Source: Linum tenue
Taxonomy: Eukaryota; Streptophyta; Magnoliopsida; Malpighiales; Linaceae
Direction of reading: 5' to 3'
NCBI GenBank assembly: GCA_946122785.1
Contig: CAMGYJ010000010.1
Location: 16,467,467-16,531,466, forward strand
Length of the DNA: 64,000 bases
The notes under the pieces are model-generated. The model did not search any database and was not told where the DNA came from. It worked only from the letters and a program-made list of their open reading frames with translations. A program made the position numbers and the translations under genes. Shown one piece after another: positions 42,912-53,545 of this stretch (positions are counted from its first letter, which is position 1; every line of letters starts with the position of its first letter).

Positions 42912-42994
42912 TGTTTAGCTTTCGAAAGTAGAAGAAGGAAGAAGATAGGAGGAAGAATGCGGGATGGGTATGGTGAAAACCCTAGATGCCTGAA

Positions 42995-43010
42995 CCAGGC
43001 TCTGAAACCA
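42995..43010 (-). other. Primer-binding site, copia element 1
   Basis: The minus strand TGGTTTCAGAGCCTGG directly abuts the 5' LTR. It resembles the TGGTATCAGAGC primer site for initiator tRNA-Met used by many plant copia elements, with one change (A to T). Confidence 0.8.
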
Positions 43011-43367
43011 TGAGAAATCTGGTAATAAGCTGGATTGTGGTGGAAACCCGCAGGGTTTCTGGTTGCCTCAAGGGCATCTTATATATGTGCAAAGAGAGCT
43101 GACTGTACAGGGGAAGAAGAAAGAAAGGAAAAACAAAATATAACGGTAACTATTCTATCTTCCTATCAATCTAAGCCACGCGTCTATGTACAGTAAAATC
43201 GGAATGGATAACTAACACTGAGCGGAACGACACCGTTCTCGCTCAGCTCCTCAATTGCTTCCGAGATAGAACGACGACGTTCCTCGAGCTCCTTCAGTGT
43301 CAGCAATTGCGGATCCTCCTCGACTTCAATCCAATCCTGAATGTGTGTATCTACATATATCTTGATA
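43011..43367 (-). repeat. 5' LTR of copia element 1
   Basis: 357 bp. It differs from the 3' LTR at four positions (three transitions and one transversion by eye). No indels were seen. Confidence 0.9.
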
Positions 43368-43372
43368 TCTTC

Positions 43373-44066
43373 TTCTTCCTGACCGCCCCAGCATCACAGC
43401 GGCAGTCTCCCAGTCGTATCCCTCTATCTCGCCGAGAGAAACAAAAGAAGCGAGGGAGTTGTGCTCACGAATCCACGATCTCACATGAGCCAGAATCGAC
43501 ACTCTGTTCAATAAAAATAACAGCAACCAACGTTTTAAAATTGTTAAAAAACGAACAGAAAAATTAGGGTTACCGATCCGGAACTGAGTCGCGGACTAGG
43601 TTGCTCTCTTTAAGACGTTCGCGGCACTGCCCTCGTTGCGCACGACAGACTATTAGCCGGTCGCCTTCAGGATAAAACAGCTCGTCTAGGTGCTCGGCGG
43701 TTTTGTGCGGAAACCGGAGCTCTCTGAATACACACACTCTCTCTCTCTCGTGTTTCTGCTCTCTGATTGTCTGTTTAGAGGGTCTAGGGATTGCTCTATT
43801 TATAGGAGCAAAAATGCTAGAATATTCCTCTTTCGTGGGGAATAAGTCACACTTAATTAGGAAGATAATTACTCCCATTAAAATGCGTTCTATTAAGATA
43901 ATTAACTCTAATTATCTTTCTAATATTCCTTTTATTAATTATCCTTCTTATTTTTCGTATATGGAAATATACTGGGTAATTAATTAGGAATTTCATTTAT
44001 AGTTTTTCAAAGCTATTCATCCCGACAAAAAATACCGCCCTTGTAGGTTGTAGCCCTCCACCACCA
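43373..44066 (-). promoter_or_regulatory. Region with a minus-strand core promoter, gene unknown
   Basis: The minus strand reads CTCCTATAAATAGAGC, with TATAAATA at 43804-43797. It is followed by a CT/GA-rich leader and AGAGAGAGAGAG. An open stretch at 43526-43373 then runs into the copia 1 insertion site and, ignoring the insertion, continues open to about 37959. It could be the 5' part of a host gene or a solo LTR. No family was recognised. Confidence 0.35.
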
Positions 44067-44827
44067 TCAAGCTACGCTGATACTACTATCCCCACTCTCG
44101 CTAGACACCATCTGGAACCCAGGCCGCCTCGATCCCCTTTCGTTAGAATGCAACGACAAATTCAGTGACAATGGCAACGGATCATCACCAGCAGGTGACG
44201 AGTTTAGATTCAATTCTACATCAGATATTGTCCTTGACGAGGTACGAGTAAGGGATGATGATGATGATGGAACCAGGGCAGCAGGGCGGATAAGGTTTGC
44301 AGCAGGAACGCATTGATGACCGACTCGTCCTGCTCCTTCTCCTCATCGTCGTCGTCGTCGTCCTCCTCCTCCTCCTAATAATGATAAGTTATCCATCTCA
44401 ATGGGCTTTAGTACGGCTGCTGAATTGTTAGTGGAGATGGTGAGATTTGACATCACTGGGAAGTTGCTGCTGTTGGTGGTGGCGGTCCTCTTATCTTGTT
44501 GTTGCTCTTCTCCCATGGAAATCCCAGCGACCTAATGAATTCCCCACATGACCAGAAAATAACAAAGATGGGTCAGTCTGGATAGTTTACAACTCGCTTA
44601 ACTACAAGACGACCGATGATAGTATGTACTGTATGGTTTACCGTATCAGTAGTTATGTCGAAGAGGCTAGATCTGCGGCGGCGGCAATTAATATTGAGCC
44701 GCCGGAGGAAGTACTTCTGAGCGTGACTGGCGACCTGAGTAGGAGTTTGAGTCTTGACAAATTTGCGAGAAATTCCTCTCCAATCTCCCTTCCCTACCTT
44801 GTGCAATCCAATCAGGAACAGCTTGTG

Positions 44828-45365
44828 TGTTAATTGATAATTTGCAATATGATCATCTCTAAGCATTTGCACATGGTAGGCCTGAACAATTAAATGATCC
44901 ATTATCAAATTGGAGCTTCAGATTTGACGTGATGAGAAGGCACACCAAACTAAATTATGGACAGCAACATGAAGAGGAAAGACAAGTAAATAATGCACTA
45001 GTAATGGTGGGACATGATTGGCCAATCTTATCTCCATACATGCATGTGTAGTGTCGTTTGTTAGAGGATTGGAAGAGAAGAGCTAGCTTCCAAATGCATT
45101 TACTATATGGGTCATCTTATAATTATTCTACTCTTATTCTTATGCATATATATGTAATCTGTATGGGCATGAAGTGTCAGGGAGAGTAATAGAAACAAAA
45201 GAAAGAAAAGCACAAGGTGTGCGTGTATGTATCTGTGAGTTAAAGCATAAGCCAATTAGTAAAAGTCTATGTTTGTTTGAGTGTTTTTTAACTTGAGTGA
45301 TTAAACACCATATGTTTCCTTTGTGTTGATCCTAAATCATAACACATTTCCGCTAATCCCCAACA
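44828..45365 (+). repeat. Left (5') LTR of copia element 2 (538 bp)
   Basis: It starts TGTTAATTGATAATTTG and ends CTAATCCCCAACA. The PBS follows after four bases. Confidence 0.85.
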
Positions 45366-45369
45366 AATT

Positions 45370-45381
45370 TGGTATCAGAGC
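45370..45381 (+). other. Primer-binding site, copia element 2
   Basis: TGGTATCAGAGC is the standard initiator tRNA-Met primer site of plant copia elements. Confidence 0.9.
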
Positions 45382-45446
45382 TAATACCTTTCTATCCTCT
45401 CCAAAATCCCCAAAATTTCTAGCCTACCCAATTTTCTCAAAATTCC

Positions 45447-48400
45447 ATGGCAACAACTTCATCACATACCATGTTTGCTACCTCTTCAAATCAAATTCCA
45501 TTTTCGATGGTGAATTGTACGAGTACTGGAGTGCCCAAATGGAGCCAATTTTCATCTCTCAAGATCTGTGGGATTTAGTCCAAGATGGCTATGAAAGTCC
45601 ACAGGAAGATGATGAAGACTCGAAGAAACGATCAGGCAAGCAGACAAAGGAGTACAAGGAGAATGCCAAGCAAAATGCCAGCGCCTTGAGAATAATTCAG
45701 CAAGCAGTGAGCAAATCGATTTACCCGAGAATCTATGGCATCAAAAAGGCCAAAGAAGCTTGGGATGTCATGCGTGAACAATTTCAAGGTTCTGAAAAGG
45801 CAATCTCTATCAGGCGCCAAAGTTTATGGCGATAGTTCGACAACTTGATGATGAAGGAAACCGACACCATCAAAGACTTCCATTCACGTGTGGCGGAGAC
45901 AGTCAACCAGATCAAAGCCACCGGTGACGTCATGGAAGAGAGGAAGGTCGTGGAGAGAATTCTCCGGATCTTATCATCAAAGTTCGAGCATATTGTTGCT
46001 GTCATTGAAGAAACCAAAGATTTGGAAAATTTATCAATGAGCGAGTTGATGGGCTCACTTGTAGCACACGAGCAAAGAATGAGTCGCTTCACCAAACCGC
46101 CATTGGAGCAAGCTTTCTCGTCAAAAGTCAACATGACAGAAAGTAAATATGCCAAATCGGAGCAAGGTCAGAGAGGGGGAAACTCACAAGGAAGAGGAAG
46201 AGGAAGATCCAATTACAGAGGAAACAACAGACAAAATTATCAACAACAAAGATCGGGCTACACCGGCTCGAGTTGCATAATTTGCAAAAAGGTGGGTCAT
46301 GCAACAAAAGACTGCAGATTCAAGTGCACCAAGTGCAGAATTCAAAACCATTCCCAGAGAGATTGCTGGTTCCAGAACAAGCAAGAAGAAGGCGAGTCAA
46401 GCGGCACCAAAAATGAAGAAAGCAATATGGTGGCCTTATCATGCTTGAATGGTGAGCAAAAATCACAGCTTCCCTGGATGGTGGATAGTGGTTGCAGTAA
46501 CCACATGACTGGAGATCTGAAATCCTTCACCGACATCGATGACCAATACCGCTCTCAAGTTAAATTAGGAGACGGGAAGAAGCTAAAAGTGGAAGGAAAA
46601 GGCACAGTTGTTGTATGCACAGAAGAAGGCAACAAAACTCTCATTCGAGATGTTTTGTATGTTCCGGAGCTAACTCTCAATCTACTTAGCGTGGGACAAC
46701 TAATGCTGAAAAATTACAAGCTATTGTTTGATAATGGCGTGTGCGAGATTATCAACAAAGCAGACAATTTCATGGTGGCCAAAGTCCCGATGACTTCCAA
46801 CAGAATTTTCTCTCTTGCTATGTCACAAAATGGTGAAGTAGCATTCAAGAGTGAAAATCTGGATCAATCCTTCCTATGGCATCTCAGATATGGTCATCTC
46901 AACTTCAAAGGTCTCAAATTATTGAGGCAGAAAAATATGGTGGTGGGACTTCCCCAGATCAACAGAGAAGACAAGATATGTGAAGGATGCATATATGGCA
47001 AAATGCATCGTTTACCATTTCCAAAGACATCTTGGAGAGCAAAAGCGTCAATGGAGTTGGTACAAGCAGACATATGCGGTCCAACCCGGACACAATCACT
47101 CAGCGGTAAAAGATATTTTCTACTATTTGTAGATGACTTCACCAAAATGATGTGGATATTCTTTCTGGAGCAAAAGTCAGAAGCTTTTCCCAAATTCCTT
47201 CAATTCCAAGCAGTAGCTGAGAAGGAAAGTGGCCATCAAATCAAAACTCTCCGTACAGATCGTGGAGGAGAATTTATTTATACTCCGTTCATGGAGTATT
47301 GCCGCAACAACGGGATGAAAAGGCAGTTGACGGTCCGTTACACACCACAACAAAATGGCGTGGCAGAACGGAAAAACCGCACGATTGTGGAGATGGCGAG
47401 AAGTATGCTCAAAGCTAAGAAGCTTCCCAACAACTTGTGGGCAGAAGCAGTCAACACGACAATTTACATCCTCAACAGATCACCAACCAAAGCAGTACGG
47501 AACAAGACACCGATACATGCGTGGCACCACAGGAGGCCACAGGTGGATCACCTCAAAGTCTTTGGGTGCATAGCTTATGCACATATTTCTACCCCAAACC
47601 GAGACAAGTTTGACCAGAATGGTGAGAAGCTGATTTTCACCGGCTACAGTGATGAATCCAAAGGCTACCGTCTTTACAACCCAGTAAAGAACGAGGTGGT
47701 GGTTTCCCGAGATGTGATCTTTGATGAGATGGCGGAGTGGAATTGGGAAAATCCAATTTCTCAATCTCCACCAAGTTATGAAATTCTGGAGGATTCAGCA
47801 ATTCCAGAAGACCCCAGCAACGACCCAGATCCAGTTGCTAGTCCAGAAAGAAATTCTGCGCCTAGCCCAGAATTAGACAACTTCAGAGACGTCGTAACAG
47901 ACTCGGATTCACCTCCGTTGAGAACAAGGTATTTGCAAGAAATTTATGAAACAAGTCATGTTGCATATTTTTCTTGTGAGCCTCAAGTCTTTGAAGAAGC
48001 AGCCAAAGAAGAAGTTTGGAACGAGGCAATGGATGCAGAAATTTCCATGATCGAGAAAAACAAGACATGGGAGCTTGTTGATCAATCGGAGGACAAGCAG
48101 GTTATAGGTCTCAAATGGATCTATAAGATCAAATTTAATGAAGATGGTACTATCCAGAAGTACAAAGCTCGACTGGTTGCAAAAGGCTATTCACAACAGC
48201 CCGGTATTGATTTTCACGAGACATATGCACCAGTAGCGAGGATGGAGACCATCAGAACAGTAATCGCTCTAGCTGCTCAACTGGAGTTACCAGTATACCA
48301 GCTAGATGTCAAATCAGCATTTCTGAATGGAGAACTGGAAGAAGAAGTCTATGTGGAGCAACCACGAGGCTATGAGAAAAAAGGAGAAGAAGACAAAGTC

Positions 48401-49504
48401 TATCGTCTCCGAAAGGCTTTATACGGGCTGAAGCAAGCACCGAGAGCCTGGAACAGCAGAATTGATCGATATTTTCAGCAAAACGGATTTCAAAGAAGTC
48501 CGAGTGAAGCATCTCTCTACATCAAAAAGGGAGAAGGAAAAGATTTTCTAATGGTTTGTTTGTATGTTGATGACTTGATTTACACAGGTACAAATCAACA
48601 TATGATCGAAGAATTCAAAAGTACCATGATGAAAGAATTCGAGATGACGGACTTGGGAGTCATGAAATATTTTCTTGGGATCCAAGTAAAGCAGTCACCT
48701 GGAGAAATATTTATTTCATAGGAGAAGTACACCGAAGATATGCTGAAAAGATTTCACATGGCAACGTGCAAACCAATCTCAACACCAATGGCGTTAAACG
48801 AGAAATTACAACGCAATGATGGAGCTGAAAAAGTCGATGGAAAGTTGTACAGAAGTCTTGTCGGGTCACTCATTTACCTGACACATACCAGGCCGGATAT
48901 ATGTCATTCAGTAAGTCTTATATCAAGATTTATGAATGAACCTAGCAAACTTCATTTTGCAGCAGCCAAAAGAATTTTGCGGTATCTTCAAGGTACTAAA
49001 AAATTGGGCCTGACGTACAAGAAAGAAGCAGAAAGCAAGCTGACTGGATATACCGATAGTGACTGGGCCGGATCACTGGATGATCGAAAAAGCACATCGG
49101 GGTAAATATTCTGCCTGGGTTCAAAACCCATTTCCTGGAGTTCAAAGAAGCAAAAGACTGTTGCTCTATCTTCAGCGGAAGCAGAATATATCGCAGCTAC
49201 AGATGCAACATGCGAAGCGGTATGGCTAAAAAGATTAATTTCTGATTTGCAGCAATGTGAAAATGGTCCAACCATTATTCACTGTGACAACATGTCAGCC
49301 ATAGCCATGACAAAGAATCCAGTATTTCACGCAAGATCGAAACATATCGAGTTGTGTCATCATTTCATCCGAGACCTCGTCAACAACGGGCAAATTGTGA
49401 TGGAATTTATCAACACCGACGACCAGCCAGCAGATATCATGACAAAGGCGGTTACCCGTGAGAAATTCGAGAAGTTCAAGGAGCTACTCCAAATTGCAAA
49501 TTAA
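45447..49504 (+). pseudogene. Copia element 2 gag-pol (one frameshift, three nonsense codons)
   Basis: Gag begins at ATG 45447 (MATTSSHTMFATSSNQIP). It loses one base near 45502 relative to the partial copy at 50054, then continues IFDGELYEYWSAQ. TAG at 45833-45835 interrupts gag. 45836-48718 encodes two zinc knuckles ([14 protein letters not shown] and [14 protein letters not shown]), protease [14 protein letters not shown], integrase ([23 protein letters not shown]) and RT ([24 protein letters not shown]). TAG at 48719-48721 and TAA at 49103-49105 interrupt the RT/RNase H part, which then closes with ADIMTKAV at 49504. It is a Tork/Tnt1-like copia by its zinc-knuckle pair and motifs (inference). 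Not functional as it stands. Confidence 0.9.
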
Positions 49505-49511
49505 GAGGGGG

Positions 49512-50005
49512 TGTTAATTGATAATTTGCAATATGATCATCTCTAAGAATTTGCACATGGTAGGCCTGAACAATTAAATGATCCATTATCAAATTGGAGC
49601 TTCATATTTGACGTGATGAGAAGGCACACCAAACTAAATTATGGACAGCAACTTGAAGAGGAAAGACAAGTAAATAATGCACTAGTATGGTGGAACATGA
49701 TTGGCCAATCTTATCTCCATACATGCATGTGTAGTGTCGTTTGTTAGAGGATTGGAAGAGAAGAGCTAGCTTCCAAATGCATTTACTATATGGGTCATCT
49801 TATAATTATTCTACTCTTATTCTTATGCATATATATGTAATCTGTATGGGCATGAAGTGTTAGGGAGAGTAACAAAAACAAAAGAAAGAAAAGCACAAGG
49901 TGTGCGTGTATGTATCTGTGAGTTAAAGCATAAGCCAATTAGTAAAAGGCTATATGTTTGTTTGAGTGTTTTTTAAATTGAGTGATTAAACACCATATGT
50001 TTCCT
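49512..50005 (+). repeat. Right LTR of copia element 2, 3' end deleted
   Basis: It starts TGTTAATTG directly after the polypurine tract. Similarity to the left LTR stops at CATATGTTTCCT. The last roughly 45 bases of the LTR, the PBS and part of the leader are missing, and the sequence resumes at CAAAAATCCCCAAAATTTC in the leader. Confidence 0.85.
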
Positions 50006-50053
50006 CTCAAAAATCCCCAAAATTTCTAGCCTACCCAATTTTCTCAAAATTCC

Positions 50054-50147
50054 ATGGCAACAACTTCATCACATACCATGTTTGCTACCTCTTCAAATCA
50101 AATTCCCATTTTCGATGGTGAATTGTACGAGTACTGGAGTGCCCAAA
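50054..50147 (+). pseudogene. Partial second copy of the copia 2 gag start
   Basis: It encodes MATTSSHTMFATSSNQIPIF then DGELYEYWSAQ, identical in sense to the first copy but without its one-base deletion. Similarity ends at 50147 (GCCCAAA) and MYB exon 1 sequence starts at 50148. This leftover shows that a further internal domain once followed the second LTR. Confidence 0.85.
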
Positions 50148-50205
50148 CTCTCACACCTAACAACATCATCTCTCCCGGACCTCCGCCGGCGCTTTTATCA
50201 GCCAT

Positions 50206-50690
50206 TTCTCTCGGGATGGAAGCAGAGTCGCGGCGGATTTTGGATGAGTGTAGGTCTGTAGGAGAGATGCGAAATCGAGGGCCGCCGTACAATTGTTGTA
50301 AATATAAAGACGAAAAGGGGGGGGGGAGAGAGAGAGAGAGAGAGAGAGAGGAGAAGAATAAAATTGGAGGAAGGCAAGCGAGGCCGATTGGAGGGAGAGA
50401 AAAGGAATGGTTGAGAAAGTAAAGAAAACAGAGCCTGGCCGGTGAATGGAAGCGTTTTTATTTTCTTATTTACATACAAGAGACTAGAGAGAGGGAGAGT
50501 GCGCGTGGAGGAGAGATGGGGAGTGCTTTTACCACGTGGTCCGCAAGGTAGTGCGTGTTTCCACTCGCTACGTGGTGGCGCGACTTGCTTCGTTTCTTTC
50601 CGTCCTTCCGATGGTCACAATAAGTAAGTTCACTCGTCCATTCGGTTACTATTCTCAAAAGCGAAAGTGTGAGGATGTCTTCATACGACC
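50206..50690 (-). promoter_or_regulatory. 5' UTR/promoter side of the broken MYB gene
   Basis: Upstream on the minus strand lie a (GA/CT)n microsatellite (50326-50351) next to a G10 run (50317-50326), and CACGTGG-like words near 50533 and 50571. CT repeats are common in plant 5' leaders. No ORF here is convincing. Confidence 0.4.
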
Positions 50691-51160
50691 CTGATTACGC
50701 CACATCTGGTAAGTTGAGAATCTAGGGTTGGGAAGAGCAGGCTGGAGGACGGGCCCATGGAAATGAGAGGACCCGACGAGAGGAAGCTGGCTTAGCAGTT
50801 TAGCTGAGGCAAGTGGGGGACACCAGGTGATGCAATTTTTCCGACCAGGAGGATTCTATTCCCAAGGGGAATTATGTGTCAGACCGGGGATTAGCAACAG
50901 AATGACCCCGACTGGGGGATCCGGGCTGACGAGTGAACTTACCTTTTGTGTTTTGGATTCTTTTCATTTTTTGGGTTTTTGTTTAGTTTTTTTTTCTAGC
51001 CTATATAAAGGCTTAAACACGAGTTTTAGGTCAGACATTGAAGAATATTGAGTTTATTTTGGTTCATTGAGATTTAGCTTTGTGAATTTTCTCTGTATCA
51101 ATCGAGTTTTTCTCTTGATTGTGGTTGAGATTCTACCCTTATATTGATAGAAACTTCTCC
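50691..51160 (+). other. LTR-like sequence with TATA box (possible solo LTR remnant)
   Basis: CTATATAAAGGC at 51001-51012 is followed by a T/A-rich leader with TTGTGAATTTTCTCTG, TCAATCGAGTTTTTCTCTTG and TTGAGATTCTACCC, a layout typical of plant copia LTR R/U5 regions. Termini and TSD were not found. It may instead be a host promoter. Confidence 0.3.
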
Positions 51161-51540
51161 AAGTTATGAGATTGCACTTCAATTCCGCCTTATCCCTATC
51201 TTTTATTCCTTATCTTAGCTGCATTAATTTGATAACTATGCACATCGGTTCCGTACTCATATCACTAGTTGAGAGAACAAAATTAAAAATCTCTCCCTCC
51301 CTCCCTTCGACCGTCTCCTTGCTCTCTTCTTTTCTTTCTTTCTTTCTTACCCTCTTCTTCTTTTTTCGTTCTCTCTTGTCTTCCCAACCAACTGCCCAAC
51401 TGCCCCCCAGCCTAGCCAAAACCCTCCTCCTCTCCGACGAGGAATGTGAAATCCATCAAGGAAGAAGCTGCGACTGCGAGGAAAATGTTTGCAACTGCAT
51501 TTAACTTTCCGATGGGTGTTTGCCTGTTGTTTTTTTTATC

Positions 51541-52275
51541 CTTCTTGTGTCTTGTTTAGGGTTTGGGTAATACGAGTTGGAGGTTGTCATATGGGATTTC
51601 ATCATTCTTGTGTCGTGTTAAGGCTTGGAATACAAATTGGGGGTTTCTTTTGAGATTCATCCTTCTCGTGTCGTGTTTAGGGTTTGGGGAATATAAGTTG
51701 GGGGTTTTCGTTTGCGATTCGTCCTTCTCGTGTTGTGTTTATGGTTTGGGGAATACGACTTGGGGATTTTCGTTTTGGATGCATTCTTGTGTCGTGTTTA
51801 GGGTTTGGGGAATACGACTTTGGGGTTGACGTTTGGGAATTCGTCATTATTGTGTCGTGTTTACACTTTTGCAAATACCAATTGTTATATTGTGAATACT
51901 GGCATGTACGTTTTGAGAATACTACTTGGAGAATTGTGAATACTGGTCCAGTCTTTTAAGAATACGAGTTGTAGCATTGTGAATATGAGTACTGTGTTTT
52001 GAGAATACTACTTGAAACATTGTGAATACAGGTCTGGTCTTTTAAGAATACAACTTGTTGCATTGTGAATACGAGTTTTGTGTTTTGAGAATACTACTTG
52101 AAGCATTGTGAATACTGGTATGGTCATTTCAGAATACAACTGATTGCATTGTGAATACGAGTTCTAAGCATTGTGAATACTGGTCCTATCATTAAGAATA
52201 CTAACTGTTGCATTGTGAATACTTGTTCTATGTTCGGAGAATACTACTTGATATATTGTGAATTCTAGTTATGTG
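51541..52275. repeat. GAATAC-cored minisatellite, two sub-arrays
   Basis: 51541-51860 has about five diverged units of roughly 60-65 bases (CTTGTGTCGTGTTTAGGGTT followed by TGGGGAATACGACTTGGGG). 51890-52275 has about ten shorter units built as GAATACTACTTGAAGCATTGT plus GAATACTGGT with TTTTGA or TTTTAA spacers. Both share the GAATAC core. The ORFs across it (51563-51829, 51684-51959) are repeat translations. Confidence 0.8.
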
Positions 52276-52329
52276 TTTTGAGAGTATGCATCATGATTCC
52301 AGTTATTTTTTTCCCCGGCCTTCGGAATA

Positions 52330-52524
52330 ATGGGTCGTACTAAGAAGAGGGTTGTCAAATGCAAGACTCTAGAGCCATGTGGTGATGTTGAGGCTACTGC
52401 TCCTAAGGATGGTATTGCTGAAGCTAAAGCTGTTGAGGAGGATGAGGTTGCTATGAAGGCTGAGGCGGTTGCTGTTACTGCGAAGACTTCTATTAGAATG
52501 AGAAAAACGGACAGGCATGCCTAA
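52330..52524 (+). CDS. Short ORF (64 aa), N-terminal fragment of an unknown protein
   Basis: An ATG 55 bases after the minisatellite opens MGRTKKRVVKCKTLEPCGD, followed by an Ala/Glu/Val-rich stretch ending near TSIRMRKTDRHA. The basic start could be nuclear. The codon pattern is regular until about 52510, where LINE sequence begins on the other strand, so the natural C terminus has probably been lost. No family recognised. Confidence 0.35.
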   Translation: MGRTKKRVVKCKTLEPCGDVEATAPKDGIAEAKAVEEDEVAMKAEAVAVTAKTSIRMRKTDRHA

Positions 52525-52525
52525 T

Positions 52526-53545
52526 TCCTCTAGATGGCTGAAAAGGGTCTGAACCTTCACCATTCCACAGAACCTACATAGAGGTGGAAGAACACACTCC
52601 ATGATTATGTGGATAAGTTGTGAGGGGAACCCGGCTTTCTCGAGCGTCCCCTGAATAAAAACCCTGTTGAGCCTGTCATAAGCTTTTGCAAGGTCGATCT
52701 TCAAGATCATCTACCCCTTCCGCCCCTTCTTAAGATCCATTGAATGGACGGCCTCGTGGAGGATAATACTGTATCCGTGATATGTCTCCTGGGAATAAAA
52801 CTCGTCTGGGTAGGATGGATAAGCTTGTGCATCAGGGGTTGGATCCGCTGAACAACGCATTTAGTCACCAGCTTGTGTGCTACATTGCACATACTTATTG
52901 GACAGAACAACTTGAGTGAATATGGGCTCTCCCGCTTAGGTATGAGAACGAGGAGAGTCTCATTAACTGACCAGATGAGCTGAGGCCTCGCAAAGCAGTC
53001 TCGCACGAACCGAAAAAGAGAGCTCCCAACTGCACCCCAACAATTCTGGTATAAGAACGGTTAGAACCTGTCCTTACCAGGGGCTTTCAATGCCACCATA
53101 CCCTTAAGCACCACTCTGATCTCCTTGACATTAGGAATCCCCTCCAGAGCATTCCTCACGGCCTCCTCCAGGTGTTGGGTGCTCTTCGGGAGTGGTAGGA
53201 CTGGTCTGCACGCCGCTCGATACAGCTCTTCAAAGTAGCGAACAACCATCTCCTTCAGGGCTTACTCTTCCATAACCCATTTTCCCTCCTCATCCCGGAG
53301 CGCTGAAATTTTATTGAATTGACGCCGTTTGAGAGTGGATAAATGGAAGAAATGAGTATTCTGATCACATTCAGTGATCCAGGTTACCCTAGATTTTTGA
53401 ACCACAACAACTGCTCCTGCCACAAGGTAGTCTCTAACTCCCTCTGACTGCCTCCTCCCTCTCTAGGCAGTCATTCCTTGACCTGTCTTCATTGATGTGC
53501 TCTAACCTCCGAAGCTGGGCCAGCTGATTTGGCCCAAATTGAACA
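52526..53545 (-). pseudogene. L1-type LINE reverse transcriptase fragment 1
   Basis: On the minus strand, in order: RLEHINEDRSRNDCLERGRR (about 53520), FNKISALRDEEGKWVMEE (53310), MVVRYFEELY (53249), the LKAPGKDRF motif, then ISMCNVAHKLVTKCVVQRIQ and KIDLAKAYDRLNRVFI (RT block A, 52690). Frames change several times and stops intervene. It ends before the catalytic FADD region. No poly(A) tail is seen at 52526, so it is a truncated internal piece. Confidence 0.8.

Larger units (their letters stand above)
38066..43367 (-). mobile_element. Ty1/copia element 1, full length, with 5-bp TSD
   Basis: LTRs are at 38066-38422 and 43011-43367, both 357 bp with four mismatches. TCTTC flanks both sides (38061-38065 and 43368-43372). 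On the minus strand the PBS TGGTTTCAGAGCC follows the 5' LTR directly, and the polypurine GGAGGGAGGA precedes the 3' LTR directly. Gag and pol are in the same frame but interrupted by three nonsense codons. The copy is young by LTR identity (about 98.9%) yet defective. Confidence 0.93.
44828..50147 (+). mobile_element. Ty1/copia element 2, LTR-internal-LTR-partial leader/gag, inside the MYB gene
   Basis: The left LTR 44828-45365 (TG..CA) is followed by the PBS (45370-45381), gag-pol (45447-49504) and a polypurine tract (AAGAGGGGG, 49503-49511). A second LTR (49512 to about 50005) then runs without PBS into a second copy of the leader and gag start (50006-50147). The internal order is intact, but the frame is broken by one deletion and three stops. 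The two LTRs differ by about nine substitutions and two small indels over 475 bases. The host flank at the right is reached abruptly at 50148, so no TSD can be seen. Confidence 0.9.
44067..50205 (-). pseudogene. SHAQKYF-type R1-MYB transcription factor gene, split by copia element 2 and partly deleted
   Basis: Exon 1 remnant (50205-50148) encodes MADKSAGGGPGEMMLLGVR; (M)MLFGVR is typical of the KUA1/MYB1R1 group. Exon 2 remnant (44827-44642) encodes [20 protein letters not shown] followed by [13 protein letters not shown] and [13 protein letters not shown], the MYB repeat with its signature motif. A phase-0 intron (44641-44532) leads to exon 3 (44531-44067), whose end GDSSISVA matches the family tail. 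The stretch between GVRV and HKLF (linker plus start of the MYB repeat) is missing. Exon 3 also shifts frame in a GGA/CGA repeat near 44380. Such proteins bind TATCCA/I-box-like DNA and control growth or senescence genes. This copy cannot be functional. Confidence 0.85.

Noticed and set aside
51166..51504. 112-codon ORF next to the minisatellite
   Set aside because: It is built from CT-rich low-complexity sequence (Ser/Leu/Phe runs) with no motif or splice support.
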